NCBI GenBank assembly: GCA_005518205.2
Contig: RFFC02000003.1
Location: 1-64,000, forward strand
Direction: 5' to 3'
Origin: Hormoscilla sp. GUM202
GTDB lineage: Bacteria; Cyanobacteriota; Cyanobacteriia; Cyanobacteriales; Desertifilaceae
DNA: 64,000 nucleotides
Part shown: piece by piece, positions 11,414 to 20,579 of the stretch
Layout: each line of letters starts with the position of its first letter
How positions within the stretch are numbered: the stretch's first letter is position 1
Notes under the pieces: model-generated
The model's database searches: none
Seen by the model: the letters and a program-made list of their open reading frames with translations, nothing else
Told to the model about the DNA's origin: nothing
Program-made: the position numbers and the translations under genes

Positions 11414-12346
11414 ATGACCTTAAAACATATAAAGATTATAGGACATCGTGGAGCCAGTGGCTACCTGCCCGAAAATACCCTAGCTGCTTTTTCCCTAGCG
11501 ATCGAGATGGGTGCTGACGCGATCGAACTCGACATCGTCCCCACAAAAGAGGGGGAATTAATTGCCCGTCACGAAAACGACCTCACCCACACTACTAACA
11601 TATCACAGTTTCCTGAATTTGCCGATCGCCTGAGGACCAAAAGCATTTACGGCCAAGAAATAACTGGCTGGTTTACAGAAGATTTTACCTTAGCAGAAAT
11701 CAAAACCCTCACGGCGAAAGCACCTCCCGATCTCCAACTGGGGGGGACGGTGCCTGCACCAGCGGTAGTGCCTACATTACAGGAAGTTATCGATCTAGTC
11801 AAGCATCAAAGGACAGCAGCAGGACGGGCGATCTGGCTTTACATAGAAATCAAGTATTCTGCTTATTTTAGAACAATAGGGCTGGCAATGGAAGAGCCTT
11901 TAGTAGAAATATTGTCAAGGAATGGATACAATACAGCGGATGCCCCGATCGCGATCGAATCCTTTGAAAGCGAGAGTCTCAAACACCTGCATCAACTCAC
12001 CCAAGTACCTCTCGTGCAGCCCTGCCTGGACTTGACATCGACCTCAGCATTAGCTAGTATAGCCGAGTATGCCACAATCTTAGCACCCTGCAAACGCTTA
12101 ATTGTCCCCACTGACGAAGGCGGACATCTGCTAGCCCCTACCTCATTAATTCAGGATGCCCATCAAGCAGGTTTCAAGGTGTATAGCTGGACATTTAGCA
12201 ATGAAAAGATGCATCTCGCCCCAGAGTACAAAGGTAACCCAGAAGCAGAATACGAGCAATTCCTGCTCTTAGGATTAGATGGAGTCTTTAGCGACTTCCC
12301 TGATACCGCCGTCTCAGTGCGCGATCGGCTCCATCCTTCCCAGTAA
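11414..12346 (+). CDS. glpQ: Glycerophosphodiester phosphodiesterase
   Basis: The enzyme hydrolyses glycerophosphodiesters to glycerol-3-phosphate and an alcohol, recycling lipid head groups. The 310-residue protein opens with IGHRGASGYLPENTLAAF (general-base His and Arg) followed by AIELDIVPTKEGELIARHEND, which carries the metal ligands and second His of the GDPD family. The insertion before the DFTLAEIKTL helix matches the longer GlpQ type rather than the short UgpQ type. No signal peptide is present, so a cytoplasmic location is likely. I chose the ATG at 11414; a TTG three codons upstream is in frame. Confidence 0.93.
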   Translation: MTLKHIKIIGHRGASGYLPENTLAAFSLAIEMGADAIELDIVPTKEGELIARHENDLTHTTNISQFPEFADRLRTKSIYGQEITGWFTEDFTLAEIKTLTAKAPPDLQLGGTVPAPAVVPTLQEVIDLVKHQRTAAGRAIWLYIEIKYSAYFRTIGLAMEEPLVEILSRNGYNTADAPIAIESFESESLKHLHQLTQVPLVQPCLDLTSTSALASIAEYATILAPCKRLIVPTDEGGHLLAPTSLIQDAHQAGFKVYSWTFSNEKMHLAPEYKGNPEAEYEQFLLLGLDGVFSDFPDTAVSVRDRLHPSQ

Positions 12347-12399
12347 AATGCTTCTAATTAGCAATTCACCATTCACCATTCACCATTCGCAATGCCCAT

Positions 12400-12972
12400 T
12401 CACTTGCCCATATTGCGCTTCATTTGTTCTAGTTCATCATCCATTTCCCATTTGCGAAACTTTTCCAGTAAAGGATCTGCATTGCTATCAAAACTATAAC
12501 TTTTGTTCCAACCTGGCGGTGTTTGCTGCTGAGCTTTTTTGGCCCGATGACGTTCCGCTTCCACCTGAGTAGCTTTAACTCGCACTTCTTGCAAGCGTTC
12601 CTTAATTTTACGATAAATATCCTTCGCTTGTTCGATGCGTTCTTTGCACCCTTGCATCTTACCCCAGAGTTGATTTCCTTGACGTAGCAGGGCCGCTTCC
12701 CTTTCTGCCGCTGCTTCCGCCAAATCTAACCTTCCTTTCTCCCGCGCCTTATTTACCCAGTTATGCCAGCGCTCGATTTCTTGCGCTGTAGTCAGTATCT
12801 CATCCTGCAATTTCTTTTCTTGCTTTTGTAAATCGGCAATCAGTCGCAAGGTATCTTCCTCTTGCTGTTGCAATTGTTCTTCTAATATTGATAGCTCTAA
12901 ATGAGGATTTTTACTCAGAAAATCATCTAATCTGTTCTCAAAAAAACGGCTGAAATCTTCAAATATTCCCAC
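12400..12972 (-). CDS. Coiled-coil protein with PspA-like features (TIGR04376-like)
   Basis: The product (about 190 residues) begins VGIFEDFSRFFENRLDDFL, then forms a long coiled coil rich in Glu, Gln and Lys from about residue 30 to 145, and ends in a short acidic tail with WEMDDELEQMK. The beginning recalls PspA/Vipp1-type proteins and a cyanobacterial family of this type (TIGR04376, from memory). I chose the GTG at 12972, since AGGAG lies eight bases upstream; the longer reading with an upstream ATG runs into a repeat. A membrane-stress role is only a guess from the similarity. Confidence 0.7.
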   Translation of the reverse strand: MGIFEDFSRFFENRLDDFLSKNPHLELSILEEQLQQQEEDTLRLIADLQKQEKKLQDEILTTAQEIERWHNWVNKAREKGRLDLAEAAAEREAALLRQGNQLWGKMQGCKERIEQAKDIYRKIKERLQEVRVKATQVEAERHRAKKAQQQTPPGWNKSYSFDSNADPLLEKFRKWEMDDELEQMKRNMGK

Positions 12973-12995
12973 TTTTACAACTCCTATAATAAGAT

Positions 12996-13050
12996 CCGCA
13001 GGCGGGGACGCCCGCGCCACGGTCCCGGGCAGGCGAGACGCCCGCCCTAC
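12996..13050. repeat. GC-rich dispersed repeat
   Basis: The block GCAGGCGGGGACGCCCGC is followed by a second similar hairpin ending in GACGCCCGCCCTACG. Related blocks with GACAGGCGAGACAAGTCCTACG occur at about 1372-1400 and 60443-60466, each time close to a gene end. It separates two minus-strand genes. Confidence 0.6.
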
Positions 13051-13056
13051 GTGTTA

Positions 13057-14241
13057 TCATAACTTCTGTCCTACGTAGATCGATCGCAGTTGGCCATTCC
13101 GCCCCAGGATCGCCTCTTGTTGAGAGATTTCCACCAATGTCCAGCCACTCTCTCCTATATTATCTCCCACTCGGAAGCGATGGGTCACTCCATCAATATC
13201 AAATAAGGCCGCTGACCGATCGCCCAATGCCAAAATTCCCACCAGAGTCCCAGTAGCATTTGACGTGACTGGCGGCGGGGTAGGTAAGGATATGGGTTTG
13301 GGGGCGATCCCAGCCGGGTCCGGTGGCGGCGGCAGGGTAATATTCGATAATGGGGGCGGGGGCGGCAGGGTTGCTACATCCGATGATGAAGGAGGGGGAG
13401 GTATGGGTAGGCCAGATGGCTGGGATGCAGGCCGTGGCGGTTGATATACGGGAATATAGACTCTTTCCAACACTGTCGGCAGCCTGTTAGGCCCTGACAA
13501 CTGCCTGTTGGTCGCTGATTCAGCAGACATAAAATTATTCTCAGCTGGCGCATCTGGTAGAGTGGCGACTTGTTCCCGCTGCCCTGCGTTTTGGTCGATC
13601 GATGCTAGGGTTTGCTGCATATATTGCACGAACTGGGCATCCGCATCGGCTTCGATCCGTGCCTGTATCTGTTCCCTGGACGGACCGACAACATCACTAC
13701 CCGATATAAATACACTCTGCCAGCCTTGCCCCTGTATTACCCCCTGTCTGCCCAGCCATAATAGCAATGGTACCCCCAGGCAGGTCGAGGCTAGCAGCAA
13801 GATTAGCTTCCTCACCGACCGATCGCCTACTGGTTTTGCCGTTATGCTTTCGGAGGTACTGCTAATATCTGTCGGTGCGATCGGGCTGTCTATTTCCGAC
13901 CTAGCAGTAATGCTGTCTATTTCCGACCTAGCAGTAATGCTGTCTATTTCCTCAGTTATAGCCGACTCTTCTGGGGGCGTCCTTTGTAAAATTGGTGACT
14001 CTTCGGGGGAATTGGGGGCTAGTGGCAGGCCGACGGACTGCATATCCATCGGCTGCAAATACAGGTATTCTGGTTGTACTGGCTCTTTAGGAAGGGCTGT
14101 GCCGCCATCTAGCACCCGATCGACCTCTTCAAATAGATCTTCCATCAACCGATCGGCATCGGCTTCCATCGACCAGGGTTCCAGGGGGAGGGCCGGTATA
14201 TCTGGCTGCTGACCGTGGTTATTGTTGGCATCTTCAGGCAT
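13057..14241 (-). CDS. Single-pass membrane protein with GspC/PilP-like C-terminal domain
   Basis: The 394-residue protein has an acidic N-terminal cytoplasmic part, a single membrane helix (about 145-163, KLILLLASTCLGVPLLLWL), a Pro-rich periplasmic linker with repeated PPPPP stretches (about 255-325) and a C-terminal beta domain beginning LVGILALGDRSAALFDIDG and ending LRSIYVGQKL. Architecture and the end domain resemble GspC of type II secretion and PilP of type IV pili, which link the inner-membrane platform to the secretin. Residues 98-120 contain a 9-residue direct repeat (SEIDSITAR). A pilus or secretion role is inferred. The gene stands upstream of the coiled-coil gene and downstream of mnmG on the same strand. 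Confidence 0.65.
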   Translation of the reverse strand: MPEDANNNHGQQPDIPALPLEPWSMEADADRLMEDLFEEVDRVLDGGTALPKEPVQPEYLYLQPMDMQSVGLPLAPNSPEESPILQRTPPEESAITEEIDSITARSEIDSITARSEIDSPIAPTDISSTSESITAKPVGDRSVRKLILLLASTCLGVPLLLWLGRQGVIQGQGWQSVFISGSDVVGPSREQIQARIEADADAQFVQYMQQTLASIDQNAGQREQVATLPDAPAENNFMSAESATNRQLSGPNRLPTVLERVYIPVYQPPRPASQPSGLPIPPPPSSSDVATLPPPPPLSNITLPPPPDPAGIAPKPISLPTPPPVTSNATGTLVGILALGDRSAALFDIDGVTHRFRVGDNIGESGWTLVEISQQEAILGRNGQLRSIYVGQKL

Positions 14242-14347
14242 AGATGGCTTATTCTAGTCTAGGGCTGCTGTCAATTGTATATTTTCTATGGCAGAAGATA
14301 ATTCCTATACTAATCTGCCCTAGACTCGATCGTCTGGCAACTGTCCT

Positions 14348-16255
14348 TTACGCCGTTGCTAGCTGGCGCGATCGCATCTCCAGATCTACTAGCAAAGCAT
14401 TGACATCAGCGGGGTTAACCCCACCAATGCGGGACGCTTGACCGATGGTGAGGGGTTTTACCCGGGCCAGTTTTTCTCGGGACTCCTTCGAGAGAGTCTC
14501 AATTGCCATGTAATCTATATCTGCCGGTAGCTTGCGGTTCGCCGCCCGGACAATTTGGTCGATCTGATTTTGTTGACGCTGGATGTAACCTGCGTATTTG
14601 ATGTCGATTTCAGCTGCTTCTTTTTCGGCGCCGTTTAGTTGGGAATTTCCCAGTCCATAGCTTTCCAGGTCATCGTAGTGGATGCCCGATCGCCTGAGCA
14701 ACTCTGCTAGAGTAATAGAACCTTTAATTTTTTGTTTAGTATCGGCGGCAATTTGCAGCCCCACTGCATCAAGTTCTTTCACCCGCGTTGCCTGTAAACG
14801 TTCCTTCTCCGCAGCTATATTAGCATACTTGCTCGTAAATAGCGAGTAGCGGCGATCGTCTATTAAGCCGACTTCGCGACCCCGAGGGGTCATCCGCAGA
14901 TCCGCATTATCCGATCGCAGCAGCAAGCGATACTCAGAACGGGAAGTCAGCATGCGATAAGGTTCCCGCAAATCTTTAGTACAGAGGTCGTCTATTAAAG
15001 TGCCAATATAACTTTCCTCCCGGGGGAATATTAGCATTTCTCGACCTCGGACCAACTGCACCGCATTTATGCCCGCCACAATACCTTGGGCCGCCGCTTC
15101 TTCATAACCAGTGGTACCGTTTATCTGTCCCGCACAGAATAACCCAGAAACGAGTTTAGTCATCAGGGTCGGATAGCATTGAGTAGCGGGCAGATAGTCA
15201 TATTCTACTGCATAGGCGGGACGCAGCATGATGCAATTTTCCAAACCCGGCAGACTGCGCAGCAAATGCAACTGCAATTTTTCTGGCAACCCGGTGGAAA
15301 ATCCCTGAATATAGAGTTCGGGAATATCTCTCCCTTCCGGTTCGATAAATATCTGATGGGACTGCTTATCTGCAAAGCGGACTATTTTATCTTCTATGCT
15401 AGGACAATAGCGCGGTCCCTTGGCATCTACCCAACCTCCATAGACTGGAGATAAATGCAGATTTTCCCTAATTAAGCGATGAGTTTCGGCAGTCGTCCGG
15501 GTAATATAGCAGTGCATTTGTTCCCGTTCTACCCAGACTTCCGGGTCAAAGCTGAACCACCGCACTTCGGTATCTCCCGGTTGGGGTTGCATCTTGCTGT
15601 AGTCCACAGAACGCTTATCCACCCGGGCGGGGGTTCCGGTTTTCAGCCGTCCCGTTTCAAAACCTAATTTGTTCAGTGTTTCTGTCAGACCTACTGCGGC
15701 AAATTCTCCCGCCCGCCCTGCGGCCATCGACTTATTTCCCACCCATATCTTACCACCCAAGAAGGTACCAGTGGTGAGAATAACTGCTTGACATTGGAAT
15801 GCCACGCCGAAGTAGGTCTGGACGCCAATTATCTCATCATTAGCACCCAGAACTAAGTCCGTAACCATTGCTTCGCGCACTGCCAAATTTGTTTGGTTTT
15901 CGACTATCCGCTTCATTATTGCTGAGTATTCTCGCTTGTCCGTTTGGGCCCGTAACGCCCAGACTGCTGGTCCCCGGGATGAGTTCAGTACCCGCTTTTG
16001 CAGGTAGGTGCGATCGGCCATTTTCCCAATTTCACCTCCCAGGGCATCTACTTCATGAGTAAGTTGAGATTTTGCGGGTGCGCCTACTGCTGGGTTACAG
16101 GGTTGCCAAGCAATTTTATCCAGATTAAGTGTTAGTAGGAGGGTACGACAACCCAGGCGGGCGGATGCGAGGGCGGCTTCGCAGCCTGCATGTCCCGCAC
16201 CGACTACAATGATATCAAAAGCGTCTTGGAATTCTACTGGCCCGTTCATAGTCAT
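14348..16255 (-). CDS. mnmG: tRNA uridine-5-carboxymethylaminomethyl modification enzyme MnmG
   Basis: MnmG (GidA) acts with MnmE to install the carboxymethylaminomethyl group on the wobble uridine of several tRNAs, using FAD and a methylene-folate. The 635-residue protein has the FAD-binding [17 protein letters not shown] motif (residues about 18-34), the family's [24 protein letters not shown] segment, the cysteine-bearing [12 protein letters not shown] motif and the C-terminal helical domain with GLSxE-like residues replaced by a normal [27 protein letters not shown] segment. Length and motifs are complete. A dispersed hairpin lies in its promoter region. Confidence 0.97.
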   Translation of the reverse strand: MTMNGPVEFQDAFDIIVVGAGHAGCEAALASARLGCRTLLLTLNLDKIAWQPCNPAVGAPAKSQLTHEVDALGGEIGKMADRTYLQKRVLNSSRGPAVWALRAQTDKREYSAIMKRIVENQTNLAVREAMVTDLVLGANDEIIGVQTYFGVAFQCQAVILTTGTFLGGKIWVGNKSMAAGRAGEFAAVGLTETLNKLGFETGRLKTGTPARVDKRSVDYSKMQPQPGDTEVRWFSFDPEVWVEREQMHCYITRTTAETHRLIRENLHLSPVYGGWVDAKGPRYCPSIEDKIVRFADKQSHQIFIEPEGRDIPELYIQGFSTGLPEKLQLHLLRSLPGLENCIMLRPAYAVEYDYLPATQCYPTLMTKLVSGLFCAGQINGTTGYEEAAAQGIVAGINAVQLVRGREMLIFPREESYIGTLIDDLCTKDLREPYRMLTSRSEYRLLLRSDNADLRMTPRGREVGLIDDRRYSLFTSKYANIAAEKERLQATRVKELDAVGLQIAADTKQKIKGSITLAELLRRSGIHYDDLESYGLGNSQLNGAEKEAAEIDIKYAGYIQRQQNQIDQIVRAANRKLPADIDYMAIETLSKESREKLARVKPLTIGQASRIGGVNPADVNALLVDLEMRSRQLATA

Positions 16256-16288
16256 TGCTAATCAAGATTATTATATTTTCTCGTTCAC

Positions 16289-16353
16289 TTCGCTGTCAGC
16301 CCGCCGGGGGTTCAAACCCCCGGCTAATAGCTAAAGTCGGTTAAAACCGACTG
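16289..16353. repeat. Dispersed hairpin repeat, family R1
   Basis: The block GTCAGCCCGCCGGGGG, then GTTCAAACCCCCGGC, then a second hairpin AGTCGGTTAAAACCGACT. It has close relatives at 41459-41517 and 60053-60107 and a partial copy near 20823-20850. Each copy is two adjacent hairpins. The GGTTCAAACCCC core resembles a tRNA T-arm but no tRNA is present. Confidence 0.9.
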
Positions 16354-16419
16354 AAAACATTATCTCTCGCTTCCAGTTTATGGCTGATAACAAGCCTTGG
16401 AAGCGGAAGCCTCCAGCGT

Positions 16420-16610
16420 TATTCTCGTTCCCAGTCTCTGGCTGGGAACGAACCTTGGGAGGCTCTGCCTCCAGCTTTTATAATTATAGCTGCTATCTAG
16501 TGCTATAGTAGAACATGATGGATATTTTGTCACCCCTGAAGCCGGAATTTCTCGTTCCCAGTCTCTGGCTGGGAACGGCCTTGGGAGGCTCTGCCTCCAG
16601 CTTTTATCAT
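16420..16610. repeat. Dispersed hairpin repeat, family R2, two copies
   Basis: Two copies (about 16420-16480 and 16549-16606) of the pattern CTCGTTCCCAGTCTCTGG, CTGGGAACG, then GGGAGGCTCTGCCTCCAGC, that is two hairpins in a row. Between them and after them stands a short repeat TATAGCTGCTAT. Other members lie near 17950-17999, 18178-18215, 18418-18448, 22799-22842, 23079-23113, 53688-53720 and 62457-62578. Confidence 0.85.
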
Positions 16611-16742
16611 TATAGCTGCTATAATTATATTCGTCCAGGAACCTCGCTCTGCGACCATCTGCCAAGGGCCGATCGGGGGACAGATGCAGGTAAGATGAAA
16701 GGAAGTTGCACGGGACGAACTTCACGATGGAGACTATTATCA

Positions 16743-16946
16743 ATGACCGAACCTGACTATCCGATCGATGACCCTAACAAAGCCGATCGCTTGCAGGAAA
16801 CCAGCACTACCACTATAGCAGAGAGGTTTCTGGAAGGCTATGCCATGACTCACGGCGGTCTCGAACGACTATATATAGCTTATGAGGCAGCAAAGCGGGG
16901 TGAGTGGGCAAGTTCTGATGAAGTTCAAAGTGTTTTTGGAGATTAA
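16743..16946 (+). CDS. Small antitoxin-like protein (67 aa)
   Basis: The product begins MTEPDYPIDDPNKADRL and contains a helical part with EGYAMTHGGLERLYIAYEAAKRGEW. Its stop overlaps the ATG of the next small frame (TAAATG), the arrangement of many type II antitoxin-toxin pairs. I cannot name the family. The following frame is only 21 codons long, so the presumed toxin seems truncated. Confidence 0.5.
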   Translation: MTEPDYPIDDPNKADRLQETSTTTIAERFLEGYAMTHGGLERLYIAYEAAKRGEWASSDEVQSVFGD

Positions 16947-17012
16947 ATGCCTGTAACTTGGGAACTATGTCTGTTAGGAATTGAGCTGAGAAGGACAATA
17001 TCGTCAAACAGG
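16947..17012 (+). pseudogene. Truncated toxin-like start
   Basis: The frame reads MPVTWELCLLGIELRRTIS and then stops. The phrase resembles the start of small RelE-type toxins only loosely. It lies immediately after an antitoxin-like gene. Assignment as a toxin remnant is inference from position. Confidence 0.3.
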
Positions 17013-17021
17013 TGAAATATT

Positions 17022-17309
17022 ATGTCAGCAACGACTAGCACTCAGGAAACTAGCATAACTTTAACTCTCGATCGAGAGCAAAAACAACTCTTAGAGAAAG
17101 CTGCTGCTTTGAGGTGTTTGACTTTAAGCGAGTATTTGCTGCAACTTGCTTTAGATGCTGCTACTGAGGAAATCCCTCAACCAGAACCAATAGTCGTCAG
17201 CGATCGCGACTGGGAAATAATCGAATCGGCAATTTTGAATCCACCTGCTGCTAATGAAGCCTTAAAAGCGGCAATTAACGAGCATCAGCAAAAGTATGGT
17301 AAGTGGTAA
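17022..17309 (+). CDS. DUF1778-type antitoxin (TacA-like)
   Basis: The 95-residue protein has the DUF1778 pattern: an N-terminal ribbon-helix-helix part with ITLTLDREQKQLLEKAAALRCLTLSEYLLQLAL (given here by its ends) and a C-terminal tail ERVVVSDRDW-like segment, here PIVVSDRDWEIIESAILNPPAANEALKAA, that normally blocks the GNAT toxin. DUF1778 antitoxins neutralise acetyltransferase toxins that acetylate aminoacyl-tRNA and repress their own promoter. The frame is intact, but the toxin gene after it is truncated. Confidence 0.88.
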   Translation: MSATTSTQETSITLTLDREQKQLLEKAAALRCLTLSEYLLQLALDAATEEIPQPEPIVVSDRDWEIIESAILNPPAANEALKAAINEHQQKYGKW

Positions 17310-17313
17310 GTTA

Positions 17314-17349
17314 TGGAATGGATTTTTTTGCCTTTAGATGGCAGCGTCA
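17314..17349 (+). pseudogene. Truncated GNAT toxin (TacT-like)
   Basis: Four bases after the DUF1778 stop an ATG starts MEWIFLPLDGSVRGF, matching the start of GNAT toxins paired with DUF1778 (pattern M-W-x-x-x-PL). After about a dozen codons the frame runs into sequence that belongs to an XisI relic on the other strand, so only the toxin's first strand is left. The junction near 17350 is a rearrangement boundary. Confidence 0.65.
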
Positions 17350-17381
17350 GAGGATTTTCCGCGATCGCGCCTTCATCAGGG

Positions 17382-17745
17382 TTAGGAGATGGCGTAACCG
17401 GTATGGGGACGGACATCTGGCGGATGAAACCCCAGGACGATATCTGATTTAGGAACCCCTGCTTCCACCAATTCATCGGTGATGCCATCTGCGATACCAT
17501 CCCGTTGAATCCATATTTTACCATCGATAATCTGAACGTGGGTAATGCAGCCGTGAACTCTACGTTCGCCATCCCAGCCAACAATTATGAGCAGAAAATG
17601 AGTTTGATGAGAATCGGCGATCGCGTAGCTTTGGATATCGCCGTGACTGTATCCAATCTTAGCATGACCTTCGAGAATCTCGCGAATTAATTGGGCATAC
17701 ATCTACTCTATCCATTGCAAAATTTCCGACCTTTTGGCATCAACA
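17382..17745 (-). pseudogene. xisI: XisHI relic 1 (XisI with frameshift, tail of XisH)
   Basis: The XisI coding region is nearly identical to the intact gene at 19133-19468. Two bases are missing after the fifth codon (near 17699), which throws the start out of frame; the rest of XisI (YAQLIREILEGHAKIGYS to TGYAIS) is open. Upstream only the last dozen codons of XisH (DAKRSEILQWIE) remain. The flanks at both sides (GCGATCGCGCCTTCATCAGG and AATAATTCTAGCATCACTCC) recur around copy 2, so this is a decayed duplicate of it. Confidence 0.85.
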
Positions 17746-18890
17746 ATTAGCAATAGAATAATTCTAGCATCACTCCGATGCCCCTGCTGTGGATAGGCAA
17801 CTGATGGTGATGTTTTCCCATGCATCGCGCCCCACCTGAGTCGAGGGCGATCGGGTATGAACCGGCGCGAGCCATCTCTGCTACCGGGAGGTGGAAGCAC
17901 CAGCCAAAACCCACTGAAAGCCTTATGGAAAAGGTATTTTACCTTCGTTTTCTCCTCGTTCCCTGGCGGGAGCCAGGGAACGAGTTATCGAGGCGGAGCC
18001 TCTAGTTGAGAATAGTGCAAGATATGAGTTTTAACCGACTAATAGGATAATGCTTAAATTTTACCCTCTCGTTTCCAGGTTCTACATGCATCACCGATGC
18101 TCTCCTCGCAGCGGAGGGGGCCCTTCGCGTGCTTCGGGCGATCGACTACTTGTGACCGCACTCCTTCTGAGTTGACCCTCGTTCCCAGGGGAACGCCCGA
18201 CCTTCGAGGCTCCTGCCTCCCGTGAGCTGTCCTCCCGATTTTTCGGGCCGTCTGCGGACCGTAGGACAAGTTAGATGTAAAGCGCAAGCCACGAGGGGAG
18301 GGATGTCCTAAATTCGGCTAGGACCCCTGGATAAACCTACCTTCTCTGTATACTTCCGGCTTGGGATATGCAGACGTAGGACGGATATGGTAAGAAGTCT
18401 TGGGCTGATCCTCGCCGGGTGCGTTCCCAGCGGGACACTGGGAACGAGGGTGCGGACAATAAGCCCTTGTATGCTTACAATAAACTATCGCAGGCTTACA
18501 ACGAACTATTACTGGTTTACAATAAGCTCGTGCAGGCTTACAATAAGCTCGTGCAGGCTTACAATAAGCCCTTGTAAGCCTACAATAAGCACTTGTAGGC
18601 TTACAATAAGCTATTCTCAACCTATTGGGTGTTACAATTTTCTGACGCTCGGCGCCAGCAGCCGCTCCCAAGGTCGCCGTGCCCGGCACGGCGACACTGT
18701 AATTAAAATAGAGATAAATCATTTGCGCAAGAATGCCAGTCGCCCCTACAGTTGAATGATTATCAACTACTTGTGACCACACACCCAAGCGCTCTCTGGA
18801 TCTTTTGGATCTGGGTGTTAATCTGTTCAATGCCTTTACTAGCTCCCAGCAAAATCGCTATTAGGGTATGCTTGGCGATCGGAAGCTAAC
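17746..18890. other. Repeat-rich spacer without a supported gene
   Basis: This 1.1-kb stretch is a patchwork of dispersed hairpins (family R2 at about 17950-17999, 18178-18215 and 18418-18448), an ACTACTTGTGACC-type motif (18148 and 18767) that is close to the end of the MITE at 1097, and a 21-bp tandem array. Frames of up to 170 codons exist but are made of the repeats themselves. I see no convincing gene. Confidence 0.6.
18456..18618. repeat. 21-bp tandem repeat, family R5
   Basis: Seven full units and one partial unit of the type ACAATAAGCTCGTGCAGGCTT with a strict 21-bp period. The unit ACAACGAACTATTACTGG in third place also occurs in third place of a second array at 60239-60381, so the two arrays share a common origin. 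The sequence is open on the minus strand as AYCKPAR-type repeats but without gene context. Confidence 0.9.
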
Positions 18891-18935
18891 AGTATAGCAT
18901 TGGGCTGGCGTCAGCCCCTGTCGAAGATATCCCCC

Positions 18936-18975
18936 AAACCCGGTTTCTCAGAGAAACCGGGTTTCTTAATCGATC
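18936..18975. repeat. AAACCCGG hairpin, family R3
   Basis: CCAAACCCGGTTTCTC and its mirror GAGAAACCGGGTTTCTT form a perfect hairpin. Related hairpins lie at about 52430-52496 and 63437-63472. It stands in the spacer downstream of XisI copy 2. Confidence 0.85.
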
Positions 18976-19132
18976 GCAGGGATAGGCGATCGCCCGACAT
19001 TTACGAAATTGCTTTACCACCGCCGCCATCAACCTGCATATCCGCCTCTGATACAGAAGAAACAGAAGAAGTAGAAGGGTGAAGTGAGAAAAAGCAATCA
19101 ATCCATTGAGGGCGATCGCGCCTTCATCAGGG

Positions 19133-19468
19133 TTAGGAGATGGCGTAACCGGTATGGGGACGGACATCTGGCGGATGAAACCCCAGGACGATATCTGATT
19201 TAGGAACCCCTGCTTCCACCAATTCATCGGTGATGCCATCTGCGATACCATCCCGTTGAATCCATATTTTACCATCGATAATCTGAACGTGGGTAATGCA
19301 GCCGTGAACTCTACGTTCGCCATCCCAGCCAACAATTATGAGCAGAAAATGAGTTTGATGAGAATCGGCGATCGCGTAGCTTTGGATATCGCCGTGACTG
19401 TATCCAATCTTAGCATGACCTTCGAGAATCTCGCGAATTAATTTTGCATATTCATCTACTCTATCCAT
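19133..19468 (-). CDS. xisI: XisI protein (copy 2)
   Basis: XisI was found as a factor needed for excision of the fdxN element in heterocyst formation, but xisH/xisI pairs are widespread in cyanobacteria without that element. The 111-residue product has the family's full length and motifs: MDRVDEYAKLIREIL, the central LLIIVGWDGERRVHGC strand pair, KIWIQRDGIADGITDELV and the C-terminal IVLGFHPPDVRPHTGYAIS. The start overlaps the end of xisH by 13 bases, as in the other pairs. The frame is intact. Confidence 0.92.
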   Translation of the reverse strand: MDRVDEYAKLIREILEGHAKIGYSHGDIQSYAIADSHQTHFLLIIVGWDGERRVHGCITHVQIIDGKIWIQRDGIADGITDELVEAGVPKSDIVLGFHPPDVRPHTGYAIS

Positions 19469-19851
19469 TGCAAAATTTCCGACCTTTTGGCATCAAAAAT
19501 TAGCAATTTGAGCTGATTTTTGCGAATGGCGATTTGAGCAATTTTCTCTGGGAAAAAATCCCAATAAATCTCATTCCGAATCGCTAGATATAACGTTCGA
19601 TAGAACTCATCCGTAGATTCTTCCAGCAACCCTCGATAAAGGACATACTGACCGAGAGCATTTTGTAAGTCTTGCACGGGAGAGGCACGGATAAAACTTT
19701 TCACCTCCACTGCAATACGTCGCTGGTCCTTTTCCGCTGCAAAAAGTTTCTCCGATCCGAGATCCACATAAACATTTCGCTCTCCAACAGCTAGTGATAG
19801 CGGATCGATCGACGCTGTTTTAACAATTTCGTGGTAGATATCTTTCGCCAT
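19456..19851 (-). CDS. xisH: XisH protein (copy 2) with internal deletion
   Basis: XisH belongs to the PD-(D/E)XK nuclease-like superfamily. The 131-residue frame is open and keeps VDLGSEKLFAAEKDQRRIAVEVKSF with the presumed catalytic Asp, Glu and Lys. Compared with copies 3 and 4 it lacks about eight residues near position 14: where they read LIEDGWTITSDP, this one reads SIDPLSLAVG. The conserved DGWTIT block is gone, so the protein is probably impaired although the frame is kept. It overlaps xisI by 13 bases. Confidence 0.85.
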   Translation of the reverse strand: MAKDIYHEIVKTASIDPLSLAVGERNVYVDLGSEKLFAAEKDQRRIAVEVKSFIRASPVQDLQNALGQYVLYRGLLEESTDEFYRTLYLAIRNEIYWDFFPEKIAQIAIRKNQLKLLIFDAKRSEILQWIE

Positions 19852-19889
19852 CCCAAAATTACCCGCTCCTATCGGATCTTCACGACTAT

Positions 19890-20285
19890 CTCTATCTTAG
19901 CAGATCGCGGGCGATCGCGCTGGACGAACCTCTGGGCGAGGTGGCTGGAATTCTAGCACGATATCTGATTCGATACCATCCCGTTGAATCGGCGATCGTA
20001 CCACGTAAGAATAATTCTAGCATCACTCCGATGCCCCAGGGCAAGCGCAAGAAAATTGCGAGTGGACTGTGCCTCGCACTCCTTGAAGGCAATCATTCTC
20101 ATTATAGTTGATAATAGATGCCCCAAGCATGATTCTTGCCCTTACCCTGTCCGATGCTCCTGCTGCGGACAGGCAACCTTCGCCCTTCTTGGCAGTGGCA
20201 GCGATCGCTACCGCTGTCGGCCCAGAACATAATAGAATACCCCACATCAGCAGTACGAACCATCTCTTAGCCTAAGCCAGACTAA
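19890..20285. other. Spacer with XisI scraps
   Basis: Between 19958 and 20000 the sequence repeats pieces of the XisI 3' part (ACGATATCTGATT and ATACCATCCCGTTGAATC) with the middle deleted. The tail AATAATTCTAGCATCACTCC (20010-20029) is shared with the flank of copy 1. A stretch near 20175-20215 resembles 44106-44136 next to copy 3. No gene is supported. Confidence 0.55.
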
Positions 20286-20415
20286 ATACTGGACGGACGT
20301 CGCTCAATATTTCCTATATTCGATATAGAATGCGCATAATTACTTAAATCTGGTTGAGTATGAAAACTCTACCAGTATATAACATTACTGCGATGTCTCC
20401 TGTGTGCCGATTTTT

Positions 20416-20447
20416 CTGAGGTTTGTAGTCCTCACTACAAACCTCAG
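20416..20447. repeat. Perfect 14-bp hairpin, R4-like
   Basis: CTGAGGTTTGTAGT, four bases, ACTACAAACCTCAG. The core TGTAGTCCTCACTACA is a relative of the units of the array after ligA. A further variant with GTTTGTAGTAAACGC stands at about 22877-22899. Confidence 0.8.
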
Positions 20448-20579
20448 TGTGCTCGCCTCTACGGGCTGCGCTCCTGGGACAAGAGCTCTGGCAGAGATAT
20501 CAAAGGCGAAGCCTGCGGGAGTGTTTTTTGTCCTACCTCTGTTCCCTTTGGCTTTCTTATTCCTGATAGCATAGGTCTC

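Noticed and set aside
16289..16353. tRNA-like GGTTCAAACCCC motif (also at 41470 and 60060)
   Set aside because: The motif belongs to a double-hairpin repeat; there is no acceptor stem, D-arm or anticodon arm around it.
18318..18830. 170-codon minus frame over the 21-bp array
   Set aside because: It consists of AYCKPAR repeats from the array and flanking hairpins, without a ribosome site or conservation.
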